Source of the DNA: Burkholderiales bacterium
GTDB taxonomy: Bacteria; Pseudomonadota; Gammaproteobacteria; Burkholderiales; Casimicrobiaceae
Assembly (NCBI GenBank): GCA_025927765.1
Contig: JAICKU010000020.1
Coordinates: 1-50,529, forward strand
Reading direction: 5' to 3'
Length of the DNA stretch: 50,529 bases
Below the pieces are notes generated by a model. It made no database searches. It saw nothing but the letters and a program-made list of their open reading frames with translations, and had not been told where the DNA came from. Shown here piece by piece: positions 1 to 8,781 of this stretch. The translations under genes were made by a program, and so were the position numbers. Position 1 is the first letter of the stretch; each line of letters opens with the position of its first letter.

Positions 1-526
1 CGCCGCCCGCCGCGGCGGCGTAGGCGACGAGCATCCACCATCGTGCACGGGACTGCTGCGCGAGCAGGAACGCGCAAAGCGACAGCGTGAGCCAGAGCGT
101 GAGCAGCGCATCGAGCGTGACGATGTGCGCCATGCCGAACATCCAGATGCTGCCCGCGAGTGCGGCGGCGGCGTAGAGCCCGGCCGCCGGGGAGGCGAGG
201 CGCGCGCTGGTGCAGCCGACGACGACGAGCGTGAGGAAGCCGGCGAGCGCACCCGGCAGGCGCGCCGTCCATTCGTCGACGTCGAACGCTTCGAAGCTCG
301 CGGCCGTGAGCCAGTACTGCAGCGGCGGCTTTTCGAAGTAGCGCAGGCCATCGAGTCGCGGCGTCACCCAGTCGCCGGTGGCGACCATCTCGCGCGCGAT
401 TTCCGCGTAGCGGCCTTCGTCGGGATGCTGGAGCTTGCGTACGTCGAGGTTCGCGAACCAGACGAGCGCGAAAACGACGACGAGGGCGATCCAGCTGCGC
501 CGGGACAACCCGGCAACACTCGGCAC
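1..526 (-). CDS. ArnT-like glycosyltransferase (GT83/PMT family), partial
   Basis: The reverse strand is open from about 590 to the window edge, so the C-terminal part of the protein lies outside. A first membrane segment (WIALVVVFALVWFANL) is followed by the family signature DEGRYAEIAREMV, GDWVTP and FEKPPLQYW. In the ArnT/PMT family this acidic periplasmic loop carries the catalytic Asp-Glu and binds the polyprenyl-linked sugar donor. Further hydrophobic segments follow. The family transfers lipid-linked sugars (for example aminoarabinose) to lipid A or to proteins on the periplasmic side; the acceptor here cannot be told. The start is uncertain: GTG at 526 or TTG at 538 are the in-frame options, and neither has a good ribosome site. 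The gene reads in the same direction as the oxidase operon but is separated by about 110 bp that hold a short GC hairpin (547-553 with 564-570). Confidence 0.82.
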   Translation of the reverse strand, partial: MPSVAGLSRRSWIALVVVFALVWFANLDVRKLQHPDEGRYAEIAREMVATGDWVTPRLDGLRYFEKPPLQYWLTAASFEAFDVDEWTARLPGALAGFLTLVVVGCTSARLASPAAGLYAAAALAGSIWMFGMAHIVTLDALLTLWLTLSLCAFLLAQQSRARWWMLVAYAAAAGG

Positions 527-635
527 GGACGAGGGCAAGGAATGGCGGCGGCCCGGCTCGATCGGCCGCCTGGCGGAAAGGAGCGGATTCTACCGTGGCG
601 CGGCGGAGGCGACGGGCGCGTCCATCGTGATCGGC

Positions 636-2066
636 TCAGCGATCCGGCACGCGCGTGCCGCGTGCGTTGAGGTGGCCGATCGAACGGGCGAGCGCGAGCC
701 GCGCCGTATCGACCGCGTGGGCGATGTCGGCGCGCCCCGCGCGGCGCAGCACTTCGGCGATGTTCAGCAATGCGAGCTCGAGCTCGCGCGTCAGCACGAG
801 GTCGCCGAGCGCCGCGAGGATGCGTCGTACCGCGTCGTCGATCCGCCAACGCTCGTTCGGCGGCACGCGGTCGTACATCATCGCCAACGACTGCACCACG
901 GCGGTGTATGCCTGGTGCTGCATCGATTCCGACGACACGATCGCGAAATCCTCGAAGGCGTCGACGAGCTTCCCGAAGACATCGTCCGGATAGACGACCG
1001 GAAGCTTTCGCGTGTCGCTGTCCTCCGGGAGCGTGCACCAGTGCGCGAGGATATCGCGCAGCGCCTGGATCGCGAGCAGTCCCACCTGCGGATTCGACTT
1101 GGCGCTCGAGATCGACGTCCAGCCGATCATCTCGAGCTGCTGGATGCCCCACGCGGCATCCTGCGCGACGTCGCGTTGCACTTCGAGCACGATGGCGAAG
1201 CGGAGCTTGTCCGCGAGTTCGTCGGTGAGCGGACGGCCGCGCAGCCGTACGATCGCGTCGCCGAACGCGACGTAGGTGCCGATCGACGGCAGGATGTCGA
1301 GCTCGACGCCGTCGCGCGCGATCGCGGCGAATGCGTCGTCGTCGATCCGTGTCACGTAGCCGTGGTCGTGGGCGTGGACGACGAGGCCTCCCGGGTCGGC
1401 GCTGGCGGGCATGCGGCGTGTGCGCGCGAGCAGGTCGGCCTGCCGCTCGCGCGCGACGAGCGTCAAGCGATGGATCTCCTCGACGATCTCGGCCGGCCGC
1501 ATCTGATTGACGGACGTGTAGAGGAGCAGGATCAGCAGGCACAGCGCGACGGTCGTGAGCAGGAACGCGAGCGTCGCGCCGAGCACGGGATTGAAGTTCT
1601 CGTTGACCGTCGCGAGGGTCACGAGCGCGTACAGCGACAGGCCGACGAAGAAGCCGAAATAGAACTGGTTGAGGCGCCTGCGCAGGAACTGATCGAACAC
1701 GCCACTCGTGAGCGAGCTCGCCGACTGTTGCAGCGCGACGAGCAACAGCGACACGGTGATCGACGTGACGGTGATGAGGCCGCTTGCGATCGTGCCGAGC
1801 AGGTCGCTCGTCGCCTTGCCGCTGCTGAAGACGAGGCTTTGCAGAAGCGCACGCGCCGGCTCGAGCCAAGCAACGCGCGCGCGATCGAGCGCGTACATGC
1901 CACAGGCGAGCAGCAGGAACGCGACGATGATCGCCGTGGGCAGCGTCAGGAATTCCTCGAACGCGCGCCGCACCACGGCGACGACGCCGCCGCTCGGGCG
2001 GTCGCGGTCGCGGCGCGCCTCGGCGCTCGGCCGATGCGCGTCGCGCCGAGTCCCCGCGGGCGTCAT
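636..2066 (-). CDS. DUF2254 family membrane protein
   Basis: A 476-residue protein that matches the DUF2254 type of predicted membrane protein. It has an N-terminal cytoplasmic stretch, four hydrophobic segments in roughly residues 30-200 (for example TAIIVAFLLLACGMYALD and LCLLILLLYTSVNQMRP), the family-like TVTSITVSLLLVALQQSASS region, and a long soluble C-terminal half. The function of the family is not established. Its ATG follows the stop of the oxidase subunit IV gene directly (TGA then ATG, no gap), so it is probably translated as the last gene of the act-cox operon. This may be read-through convenience rather than a role in the oxidase. I see no unusual residues or truncation. Confidence 0.8.
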   Translation of the reverse strand: MTPAGTRRDAHRPSAEARRDRDRPSGGVVAVVRRAFEEFLTLPTAIIVAFLLLACGMYALDRARVAWLEPARALLQSLVFSSGKATSDLLGTIASGLITVTSITVSLLLVALQQSASSLTSGVFDQFLRRRLNQFYFGFFVGLSLYALVTLATVNENFNPVLGATLAFLLTTVALCLLILLLYTSVNQMRPAEIVEEIHRLTLVARERQADLLARTRRMPASADPGGLVVHAHDHGYVTRIDDDAFAAIARDGVELDILPSIGTYVAFGDAIVRLRGRPLTDELADKLRFAIVLEVQRDVAQDAAWGIQQLEMIGWTSISSAKSNPQVGLLAIQALRDILAHWCTLPEDSDTRKLPVVYPDDVFGKLVDAFEDFAIVSSESMQHQAYTAVVQSLAMMYDRVPPNERWRIDDAVRRILAALGDLVLTRELELALLNIAEVLRRAGRADIAHAVDTARLALARSIGHLNARGTRVPDR

Positions 2067-2348
2067 TCAGTAGCGCGTGACGAAATCGGTGAGCGACAGG
2101 CCGAGCAGGATCGCGAGCCAGAAGAAGCCTGCGGTGGCCGCGATGCGCAGCACGTAGTGGGCGCTGCGCAGGTGCATGTAGAAGAAGATCACGAGGAGCG
2201 ACTTCGCGACCGCGATCGCGAGGTTGATCGCCGCGTTGCCCCAGCCGAGCGGAATGAAGGCGCTGCCGAGCGTGAGCAGCAGCAGCACGATCAGGCCGAC
2301 CCACACGAGGACGTACGTGCGGATCGCGGGAACGGGGTGCGTGATCAT
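2067..2348 (-). CDS. ctaF: Cytochrome c oxidase subunit IV (CtaF/CyoD-like)
   Basis: A 93-residue protein with three hydrophobic helices (YVLVWVGLIVLLLLTLGSAF, AAINLAIAVAKSLLVIFFYM and FFWLAILLGLSL). This is the size and three-helix layout of the small subunit IV of caa3/bo3-type oxidases. The HLRSAHY sequence between helices 2 and 3 is typical. The small subunit stabilises subunits I to III during assembly and binds no cofactor. Its ATG overlaps the TGA of subunit III by ATGA, which shows translational coupling at the end of the oxidase operon. The gene name is by position and family; family symbols vary. Confidence 0.85.
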   Translation of the reverse strand: MITHPVPAIRTYVLVWVGLIVLLLLTLGSAFIPLGWGNAAINLAIAVAKSLLVIFFYMHLRSAHYVLRIAATAGFFWLAILLGLSLTDFVTRY

Positions 2349-2986
2349 GTGCGCGACACGAGGTAGAGGAGCGGGTAGAGGAAGATCCAGACGATGTCGA
2401 CCAGGTGCCAGTAGAGGCCGCCGAGTTCCACCGGCGTGAAGTAGTCGGGCGAGTAATGGCGGCGCCACGCCATCCACGCGAGCACCAGCACCATGACGAT
2501 GCCGATGAAAAGGTGGATCGAGTGTACGCCGGTCATGAAGAAGTACAGATAGAAGAACGTCTCGATTTCGCCGGCGTGCGGGCCGCGGTGCGCGAAGTCG
2601 ATCACGGGCACGAGGTGGTCGCGCCAGTCGAGGTAGTACTCGGTGAACTTGATGCCGAGGAACGCGAGGCCGAGAACTGCGGTGGCGAGCAGGAACACGA
2701 TCGACGCGGTACGCAGGCCGAGCTTCGTCGAGCGCACCGAAAGCGCCATCATCAGGCTGCTCGTGAGGAGCACGCCGGTGTTGATGCTGCCGAGCGTCAG
2801 GTTCGTGAGCCTGCTCGCGATCGCGAACGCCTCGGGATGATGGATGCGCGAGGCCGTATAGGCGACGAACATCGCGCCGAGGAACAGGATCTCGGTGGCG
2901 AGGAACACCCACATGCCGAGGTCCGACGCCTTCCGCTGCTGCAGCGGATCGTCGAACTGGCGATCGACGACGACGGCTTCGGTCAT
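2345..2986 (-). CDS. ctaE: Cytochrome c oxidase subunit III
   Basis: Subunit III of the heme-copper oxidase: GMWVFLATEILFLGAMF near the N terminus, FFYLYFFMTGVHSIHLFIG in the middle and YWHLVDIVWIFLYPLLYL at the C-terminal end are the hallmark helices. The length of 213 residues is that of the short five-helix form, lacking the first two helices of mitochondrial-type subunit III, as is usual in caa3 and bo3 oxidases. The chosen start (ATG at 2986) has GAGG about nine bases upstream; an in-frame ATG at 3010 would add eight residues (MQDARHRA) but has no ribosome site. Subunit III holds no redox centre and protects the proton-uptake side of subunit I. It lies between subunits I and IV, ATGA-coupled to IV. 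Confidence 0.93.
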   Translation of the reverse strand: MTEAVVVDRQFDDPLQQRKASDLGMWVFLATEILFLGAMFVAYTASRIHHPEAFAIASRLTNLTLGSINTGVLLTSSLMMALSVRSTKLGLRTASIVFLLATAVLGLAFLGIKFTEYYLDWRDHLVPVIDFAHRGPHAGEIETFFYLYFFMTGVHSIHLFIGIVMVLVLAWMAWRRHYSPDYFTPVELGGLYWHLVDIVWIFLYPLLYLVSRT

Positions 2987-3028
2987 GGCACGATGCCTCG
3001 CGTCTTGCATGTCATCACGTCTCGCGGC

Positions 3029-4711
3029 TCACGAGAGGCCATCACGCGCTCCCACGGCGCCTTCGCTCCCCTCGCCCTTCTGGCCTGCGCTCGGGTTCGG
3101 ATGCGGGCCTTCGGGCGGCTCGTACTGATACGGCGGCGCCGTCACGATCGGGATCGACGCGAAATTGTCGACGGGCGGTGGCGACGACGTCTGCCATTCG
3201 AGCCCGGTCGCGCCCCACGGATTCGCGGTCGCACGCGGCCCGTACTTGAGCGACCACAGCAGGTAGAGGAGCGGCAGCAGGTAGCCGACGGCCAGCACCG
3301 ACGCGCCCGCCGACGACAGTACGTTCAGCACCTGGAACTCGGGCGGGTATTCGTGATACCGGCGCGGCATGCCGAGGTAGCCCAGTACGAACTGCGGGAA
3401 GAACGTCAGGTTGAAGCCGATGAACACGACGATCGCCGCGAAGCGCGCCCAGCGGTCGGAGTACATGCGCCCGGTGATCTTCGGCCACCAGAAATGGATG
3501 GCGCCGAGGAACGCCATCACCGAGCCGCCCACCATGATGTAGTGGAAATGCGCGATGACGAAGTAGGTGTCGTGCAGGTGCACGTCGAGCGCGAGCGACG
3601 CCAGGAAGAGCCCGGTCATGCCCCCCACGGTGAAGAGACCGACGAAGCCCAGCAGATAGAGCATCGGCGCCTCGAAGTGGATCGACCCCTTGTAGAGCGT
3701 CGCCGTCCAGTTGAACACCTTGATCGCGGAAGGAATGGCGACGAGGAACGACAGGATCGAGAACACGATGCTCGAGTAGACCGACGTCCCGGCGACGAAC
3801 ATGTGATGGCCCCAGACGAGGAAGCCGATCACCGCGATCGCGAGCACCGCGAACGCCATCGAGCGGTACGCGAACACGTTCTTCCGCGCGAAGCAGGTGA
3901 TGATCTCGCTCGCCACCCCCATCGCCGGCAGGATCATCACGTACACGGCGGGGTGCGAATAGAACCAGAACAGGTGCTGGAAGAGCAGGGGATCGCCGCC
4001 GAGCGCCGGGTCGAACACGCCCACGCCGGCGAAGCGCTCGATCGCGAGCAGGAACAGCGTCATCGCGAGCACCGGCGTCGCCAGCACGAAGATGATCGCC
4101 GTCGCGTACATCGACCAGATGAATAGCGGCAGGCGGAACCACGTCATGCCGGGCGCGCGCATCTTGTGGATCGTCACGATGAAGTTGATGCCGGTGAGGA
4201 TCGACGAAAAGCCGACGATGAACACGCCGGCGGCGGCGGCGATCACGTGCGTGTTCGAGAACATCGTCGAGTACGGCGTGTAGAACGTCCACCCGGTGTC
4301 GACGCCACCGGCGATCAGTGCGCCGACCGTGAACAGGCCGCCGCCGATGTACAGGTACCAGCTCGCGAGGTTGAGCCGCGGGAACGCCATGTCGCGCGCG
4401 CCGATCATCAGCGGCACGAGGAAGTTGCCGAGCGTCGACGGGATCGACGGGATCAGGAAGAACCACACCATGATCACGCCGTGCATCGTGAAGAGCTTGT
4501 TGTACGTCTCGGCGCTGACGAAATCGCCGGTCGGCGTGACGAGGTTGAGGCGGATCAGCGACGCGGCGACGCCCCCCACGAAGAAGAACATCGTGATCGA
4601 GATCGTGTAGAGGATCGCGATGCGCTTGTGGTCGACGCTCGACAGCCACGACCACAGGCTGAAGCCTTCGTCGAGGTAGTTGCCGCGCACCGGCAGCATC
4701 AATGTGCTCAC
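3029..4711 (-). CDS. ctaD: caa3-type cytochrome c oxidase subunit I (A2 family)
   Basis: The catalytic 560-residue, roughly 12-helix subunit that reduces O2 and pumps protons. Visible ligands are the heme a His in [11 protein letters not shown], the CuB His with the cross-linkable Tyr in [13 protein letters not shown], the CuB His pair in [10 protein letters not shown], and the two heme His in HFHYIMVGG. The motif is YSHPAVY, not the GHPEVY of mitochondrial-like A1 oxidases. The proton-channel glutamate is therefore missing and replaced by the Tyr-Ser pair that defines A2 oxidases such as those of Thermus and Rhodothermus. The last 25 or so residues are a Pro/Gly/Glu-rich tail. Translation starts at GTG, inside the stop codon of a short upstream ORF (4708-4776) that also carries its GGAGGG ribosome site. 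Confidence 0.95.
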   Translation of the reverse strand: MSTLMLPVRGNYLDEGFSLWSWLSSVDHKRIAILYTISITMFFFVGGVAASLIRLNLVTPTGDFVSAETYNKLFTMHGVIMVWFFLIPSIPSTLGNFLVPLMIGARDMAFPRLNLASWYLYIGGGLFTVGALIAGGVDTGWTFYTPYSTMFSNTHVIAAAAGVFIVGFSSILTGINFIVTIHKMRAPGMTWFRLPLFIWSMYATAIIFVLATPVLAMTLFLLAIERFAGVGVFDPALGGDPLLFQHLFWFYSHPAVYVMILPAMGVASEIITCFARKNVFAYRSMAFAVLAIAVIGFLVWGHHMFVAGTSVYSSIVFSILSFLVAIPSAIKVFNWTATLYKGSIHFEAPMLYLLGFVGLFTVGGMTGLFLASLALDVHLHDTYFVIAHFHYIMVGGSVMAFLGAIHFWWPKITGRMYSDRWARFAAIVVFIGFNLTFFPQFVLGYLGMPRRYHEYPPEFQVLNVLSSAGASVLAVGYLLPLLYLLWSLKYGPRATANPWGATGLEWQTSSPPPVDNFASIPIVTAPPYQYEPPEGPHPNPSAGQKGEGSEGAVGARDGLS

Positions 4712-4776
4712 CTGGCTTCCCTCCGCGCTTCGCGCTGCGGGGCCGATTCGCCCCCGGGGTGGTCCTTCGTGCTCAT
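4708..4776 (-). repeat. Intergenic repeat with coupled mini-ORF before ctaD (element D)
   Basis: Between subunits II and I lies a GC-rich stretch that reads as a 22-residue ORF ([20 protein letters not shown] plus AR), whose TGA overlaps the GTG of ctaD. About 36 bases of it, starting at GCGAATCGGCCCCGCAGCGC, match the sequence between nuoB and nuoC (31424-31460) at almost every base. The same stretch supplies the GGAGGG that serves ctaD. I read it as a copy of a dispersed intergenic element that remains open and coupled. Whether the peptide itself matters is unknown, and it could simply be a spacer. Confidence 0.6.
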
Positions 4777-4792
4777 CGATTCGGCTCCGTGG

Positions 4793-5755
4793 TCACTTGA
4801 CGAGGCCCGGGTTCGCGTCGCGCAGCGACTTGATGTACTCGATGATGTCGAGGAGATCCTCCTCGGCGATCTGTCCCTGGAACGACGGCATGATCGGCGC
4901 GTAGCCCGCCACCACCTGCGATCGCGGCAGCATCACCGAATCGTGGATGTAGCGCTCGTCGGCGATCACGCTGGTGCCGTCGGACAGCTGCACGCGACGC
5001 CCGAACAGACCCTCGAGCTTCGGTGCATGCACCGACGCGTTCGCGCCGTGGCAACCGCTGCAGCCGTACTGGCGAAAGCGCCCGGCACCTTCCTCGGCCA
5101 TCGACTGCTGCGCGTTGCCGCCCGTCAGCCACTTCTGGAAATCCGCGGGCGCCATGACCACGACGTGGCCGATCATCCGCGCGTGATCGGTGCCGCAGTA
5201 CTGCGTGCAGAACAGGTGGTAGTCGCCCGGATGCTCGGCGGTGAACCAGAGGATCGTGTAGCGGCCGGGCAGCACGTCCTGCTTGATGCGAAACGCCGGC
5301 ATGAAGAAGCTGTGGATCACGTCCTGCGACGTCATGATGAGCTTGATCGGCCGGCCCGCCGGGACGTGCAGCTCGTCGATCTCGCGCTGGCCGCCAATGT
5401 GCTCGATCTTCCACATCCACTGCTTGCCGACCGCGTACACCTCGGTGGCGTTGGCGACCGGTGACGCGTGCACGTAGTAGAGATCGGCTGCCCAGAAGCC
5501 CATGCCGAGAAAGATGACGAGCGGCGTGGCAATCCACGCGAACTCGATGCGGTGGCTCTCGCGCCGCAGCTCCGCGCCCGTCGGCATCGCGCGATCGGCC
5601 TTCGACCCGTGCCGGTATTTGACGGAGAAGTACACGATCAGGAAGAAGACCGCGATCGTGACCACGCCGGCGAGGCCGAGCCACGTGTAGAACAGGTGGT
5701 CGACGCGCGTCGCGAGCGGCGTGTCGGCGGGCGGATGCAGCGGAAAATTCCACAT
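4793..5755 (-). CDS. ctaC: caa3 oxidase subunit II with fused cytochrome c
   Basis: A 320-residue protein. Two N-terminal helices (residues about 20-45 and 70-95) are followed by a periplasmic cupredoxin domain with the CuA site: His in DVIHSFFMPAFRIKQD and the Cys/His/Met cluster CTQYCGTDHARM. After it comes a cytochrome c domain with one heme motif, CSGCH (residues about 227-231), and a Met ligand probably in the later MPSF segment. This fusion defines caa3 oxidases, in which electrons reach CuA through the tethered heme. No signal peptide beyond the first helix is obvious. The ATG lies five bases after the SCO stop codon, as expected for a gene served by its copper chaperone. The CuA loop has Gln in place of the common Glu between the two Cys, a normal variant in this group. 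Confidence 0.93.
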   Translation of the reverse strand: MWNFPLHPPADTPLATRVDHLFYTWLGLAGVVTIAVFFLIVYFSVKYRHGSKADRAMPTGAELRRESHRIEFAWIATPLVIFLGMGFWAADLYYVHASPVANATEVYAVGKQWMWKIEHIGGQREIDELHVPAGRPIKLIMTSQDVIHSFFMPAFRIKQDVLPGRYTILWFTAEHPGDYHLFCTQYCGTDHARMIGHVVVMAPADFQKWLTGGNAQQSMAEEGAGRFRQYGCSGCHGANASVHAPKLEGLFGRRVQLSDGTSVIADERYIHDSVMLPRSQVVAGYAPIMPSFQGQIAEEDLLDIIEYIKSLRDANPGLVK

Positions 5756-5760
5756 GTCGA

Positions 5761-6540
5761 TCAGCCGGCCGGCGCGCGACGCTTCCACAGAACGGCGCCG
5801 ATGGCGAGGGTGATGAGCGCGAGGCTCGCGATGCGCAGCGCCGCGACCACCGTCGCGCTGTAGCGACCTGCGGGCGTGAAGTGGAAGCAGAGCAGCAGCA
5901 ACCGCTCGACGGGTGTCGAATCGACGCCGCGGCGGCCTGCGTTGTCGAGCGCGTGGTGGAACTCCTCGGGCGTGAAGTCGAAGCCCAGGAAGTAGCGCGA
6001 GATGCGGCCGTCGGGTGTGAGCAGCACGTAGCCCGCCGGGTGGGCATATTGGTGCGTTTGGTCGTCGTACGCGTAGCGGAAGCCCGCCGCGTGAGTGAGC
6101 GCAGCGATCGACGGCTCGCGCCCGGTGAGGAAGTGCCACGCGCTCGACTGCCCCGGATCGTCGCGCAGCACGCGACGCTTCATCTCGCTGGCGTCGACCG
6201 GCGAATCGCGCGGGTCGATGCTGGCGACGACGACGCGGTAGCGATCGACAGGCTCGCCGGCGCCCGCGAGCGCGTGCGCGAGGTTGCTCGTGACCGTCGG
6301 GCAGAGCGTCGAGCATCCGAACCACGCGAACACGAGAACGACCGGCAGGTCACCGTAGAAATCGCGCAGCGCGACGGCCTGGCCCTGCTCGTCGCGAAAG
6401 GTGAGGTCGCCCGGGATGACGTCGCCGAGGCGCTGCGTGAAACCCGCGTTGCTCGCGAGCGTTTCCGGCGCCGCGGAAGCGAGCGCGAACGGCGTCCATG
6501 CGAGCGTCGCCACGAGCACGGCGAGGCGAACGGCAATCAT
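5761..6540 (-). CDS. SCO1/SenC family copper chaperone
   Basis: A 259-residue membrane-anchored thioredoxin-fold protein. It has an N-terminal signal-like segment (VRLAVLVATLAWTPFALASA), the copper-binding CSTLCP motif (CxxxCP) near residue 95, and the distal His in THQYAHPAGYVLLTP, which together form the Cys2His copper site of SCO proteins. A second hydrophobic segment near the C terminus (ALRIASLALITLAIGAVLW) makes it longer than minimal SCO proteins and probably anchors it in the membrane. The family delivers copper to the CuA site of oxidase subunit II, which is the next gene. Its ATG overlaps the stop of the preceding small gene (ATGA). Confidence 0.92.
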   Translation of the reverse strand: MIAVRLAVLVATLAWTPFALASAAPETLASNAGFTQRLGDVIPGDLTFRDEQGQAVALRDFYGDLPVVLVFAWFGCSTLCPTVTSNLAHALAGAGEPVDRYRVVVASIDPRDSPVDASEMKRRVLRDDPGQSSAWHFLTGREPSIAALTHAAGFRYAYDDQTHQYAHPAGYVLLTPDGRISRYFLGFDFTPEEFHHALDNAGRRGVDSTPVERLLLLCFHFTPAGRYSATVVAALRIASLALITLAIGAVLWKRRAPAG

Positions 6541-6926
6541 CGCCGCGCCTTCTCGCCGCGCGCGATCAGGAGCGACATCGCGCGCTCGATCGGGATGCGC
6601 ACGACGCCATGCGCGCGGTCGATCCACGCGTACTGCGACAGCAGCGCGTGCTTTTCCGCGCGAAGCGCCCGCAGATCGAGCGTCGGTGCGCTCTGCAGCG
6701 GCGGCGACGGCATCTGCGTAGGTGGAGGATTGATCGGCGCGAGCGGCCGTCCGATCATCGAGCCGATCAGCGCGATCGCGCCGGCCGCCATGAAGCCGGC
6801 GAGCACGATCGTCGCGGCGAGGCCCGCTGCCGTGCCCCACACGTGCCGGCCGTCGATGTCGGCGGTCTCGTGCGTGGGCCCCGATACGACCGGTCCGGCG
6901 ACATGGCCCTGCACCTCGGTCATCAT
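6537..6926 (-). CDS. Small one-helix protein of the act-cox operon, function unknown
   Basis: A 129-residue protein with a polar N terminus of about 30 residues, one hydrophobic segment (TAAGLAATIVLAGFMAAGAI, residues about 31-57), a Pro-rich linker (INPPPTQMPSPPLQ) and a polar C-terminal domain. The end reads YAWIDRAHGVVRIPIERAM, which I recall as a recurring motif of small unnamed proteins next to caa3 oxidases or their SCO genes; this is memory, not a search. It is ATGA-coupled to actF upstream and to the SCO gene downstream, so it is made in step with both complexes. It could be an accessory subunit that bridges alternative complex III and the oxidase, or an assembly factor; neither can be shown from sequence. 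Confidence 0.75.
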   Translation of the reverse strand: MMTEVQGHVAGPVVSGPTHETADIDGRHVWGTAAGLAATIVLAGFMAAGAIALIGSMIGRPLAPINPPPTQMPSPPLQSAPTLDLRALRAEKHALLSQYAWIDRAHGVVRIPIERAMSLLIARGEKARR

Positions 6927-8110
6927 GGACGCTTTCCTTGGGCACGCGCGGGCGCAGGCAGCGGCATGCGCGCGACGCGCAGGAACACCGCGACGAAGAG
7001 GCCGCCGAGCGCCGCGACGGCGAACGGATCGCTCCACGCGATCGTGATGCCGTGCGGGCGAAACGGCGGCACCACGAGCCAGAAGCTGTCGACGAGATGC
7101 GCGAACAGCAGCAGCGCGACGAGCGCGCCGAGCGTACGCGGAATGCGCTTCGCGCGGCGCGACAGCAGCACGAGGAACGGCAGCGCGAAGTGCACGCCGA
7201 TCAGGAACAGCGCGACGTCGTGCCAGCTCGTGTTCACCCGCGGCAGGAACCACGCGATCTCGTTCGGCAGATCCTCGGCCCAGATGATCAGGTACTGCGT
7301 GAAGGCGAGGTACGCCCACGTCATCACGAACATCAGCACGAGGTTGCCGAGGTCCTGGAAGAGGCCCGGGATGTCGGTGGGCCAGCGCTTGTCGATGGGA
7401 CCGGTCGATGGCAGGTTCGCCTGCGCCCCGACGGCGTCGCGGTATTGCCATGCCGCGCAGGCGATCGCGAACGAGAACGCGGTCATCGTCTGGCCGATGC
7501 CGACGAGGAAGCCGAACGTCGTCGAGTACCAGTGCGGCATCAGCGACATGATCCAGTCGACGCCGGCGAATGTCGCCGTGGCGGCGTAGAGCAGGAGCCC
7601 GAACGCGGAGATCGCGCGCAACCGCTCGCGGTCACGCAGGGCCGCGTCGGGCGAGCGCGCAAATGCCCACCTGCGAAGCAGATGCAAAAGCACGAGCCAC
7701 ACGGCGAAGTAGATCACGTTGCGCACGACGAAGAAGCCGAACGACAGGTACCACTGCTTGCCGCGCAGCACGGGATCCGCGGCAACGGCCGCCGGACGCG
7801 TCCACGCGTACAGGTCCTGCATCACGAAGAAGAGCGGCAGCGACAGCACGAGCACGAGCGGCAGCAGGCGCGCCGAGGCTTCGAGGTAAGGGTGGATGAG
7901 CTCGCCCCAGCCCCCACCGGTCATGTTGTGCACGCACAGCATGGCGAGGCTGCCAACGGGAATGCCGAGCAGGAACCACCAGGCGAAGAGGTACGACTGG
8001 AACGCAGTCGGGCGATCGAACCACGCGGCGATCGCGAACAGGATCGCGCCGACGAGTGCAACCACCCACGCGATCCATTCACGGCCTTCGCCGGGGTAGA
8101 GTTTCGTCAT
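6923..8110 (-). CDS. actF: Alternative complex III subunit ActF
   Basis: A 395-residue integral membrane protein with about ten helices and few charged residues inside them. Landmarks are FAWWFLLGIPVGSLAMLCVH near residue 40, TFAGVDWIMSLMPHWYSTTF in the middle, and TQYLIIWAEDLPNEIAWFL late in the protein, all typical of ActF, an NrfD-related subunit distinct from ActC. In alternative complex III the ActC and ActF membrane subunits hold the quinol site(s) and proton pathways; ActF carries no heme or Fe-S centre. It follows actE with an ATGA overlap and is ATGA-coupled to the next small gene. Length matches the usual ActF. Confidence 0.9.
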   Translation of the reverse strand: MTKLYPGEGREWIAWVVALVGAILFAIAAWFDRPTAFQSYLFAWWFLLGIPVGSLAMLCVHNMTGGGWGELIHPYLEASARLLPLVLVLSLPLFFVMQDLYAWTRPAAVAADPVLRGKQWYLSFGFFVVRNVIYFAVWLVLLHLLRRWAFARSPDAALRDRERLRAISAFGLLLYAATATFAGVDWIMSLMPHWYSTTFGFLVGIGQTMTAFSFAIACAAWQYRDAVGAQANLPSTGPIDKRWPTDIPGLFQDLGNLVLMFVMTWAYLAFTQYLIIWAEDLPNEIAWFLPRVNTSWHDVALFLIGVHFALPFLVLLSRRAKRIPRTLGALVALLLFAHLVDSFWLVVPPFRPHGITIAWSDPFAVAALGGLFVAVFLRVARMPLPAPARAQGKRP

Positions 8111-8781
8111 CGCGCGAGGTCCGCGCGATGCTCGGGCGGCACGTCCTCGAGGCCCGCGTCCTGCGACAGCTGCAGCGCCCGGATGTACGCGACGATCGCC
8201 CAGCGGTCGTTCGGCGCGACGCGATCGGCGTACGAGTACATCATCCCGTAGCCCTGCGTGATCACGTTGTAGAAGTGCGCGTCGGGCGCGTTGCGCAGAC
8301 GCGGCGTGTGATACGACGGCGGGTGCGGGAAACCGCGGCGCGGCACCATGCCGTCGCCGTCGCCGGCGATGCTGTGGCACGGCGAGCAGTAGATGTCGAA
8401 GCGCTCGCGGCCGCGGTCGAGCGTCTGCCGGTCGATCGGCAGCGGATTCGTCGCGGTCAGCGGCTTGGGGCTATCGGGCGCGAGGTTCGCCTTGACGTTG
8501 CCGTTGTCGTCGACCGGATAGACCGGCGCTTCGGCCATCGGCAGCGGCAACTGCCCGAGCCGGCCGCTCGACGTGCCCGCGCTCGCACCGCCGCTGCGTG
8601 CGACGGTGCCGGCGACCTCCGGCCGCGACGAGCGTCCGTCCGACCAGAACGGGCTCGCCGCGAGCGGCTTGTATTTCGGCTGGTTGTACATGTCCTGCAT
8701 CGCCTTCTCGCAGCCCGAGAGCGCCAGCGCCACCAGCGCCCCGGTGAGCACGACGAGCATGCGTGTGGCGATCGGGCTCAT
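8107..8781 (-). CDS. actE: Alternative complex III monoheme lipoprotein cytochrome c ActE
   Basis: A 224-residue secreted lipoprotein. The N terminus ends in a lipobox (ALALSGC, Cys at about residue 24), so the mature protein should be anchored by lipid to the periplasmic membrane face. One heme c motif, CSPCH, lies near residue 132 in ERFDIYCSPCHSIAGDGDG, followed by a cytochrome c domain with Met residues (GYGMMYSYADRV) that could be the sixth ligand. Between anchor and heme is a Ser/Gly-rich linker. In alternative complex III the monoheme ActE is a candidate to pass electrons to the oxidase. The gene overlaps actD by one base and actF by ATGA. Confidence 0.9.
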   Translation of the reverse strand: MSPIATRMLVVLTGALVALALSGCEKAMQDMYNQPKYKPLAASPFWSDGRSSRPEVAGTVARSGGASAGTSSGRLGQLPLPMAEAPVYPVDDNGNVKANLAPDSPKPLTATNPLPIDRQTLDRGRERFDIYCSPCHSIAGDGDGMVPRRGFPHPPSYHTPRLRNAPDAHFYNVITQGYGMMYSYADRVAPNDRWAIVAYIRALQLSQDAGLEDVPPEHRADLAR

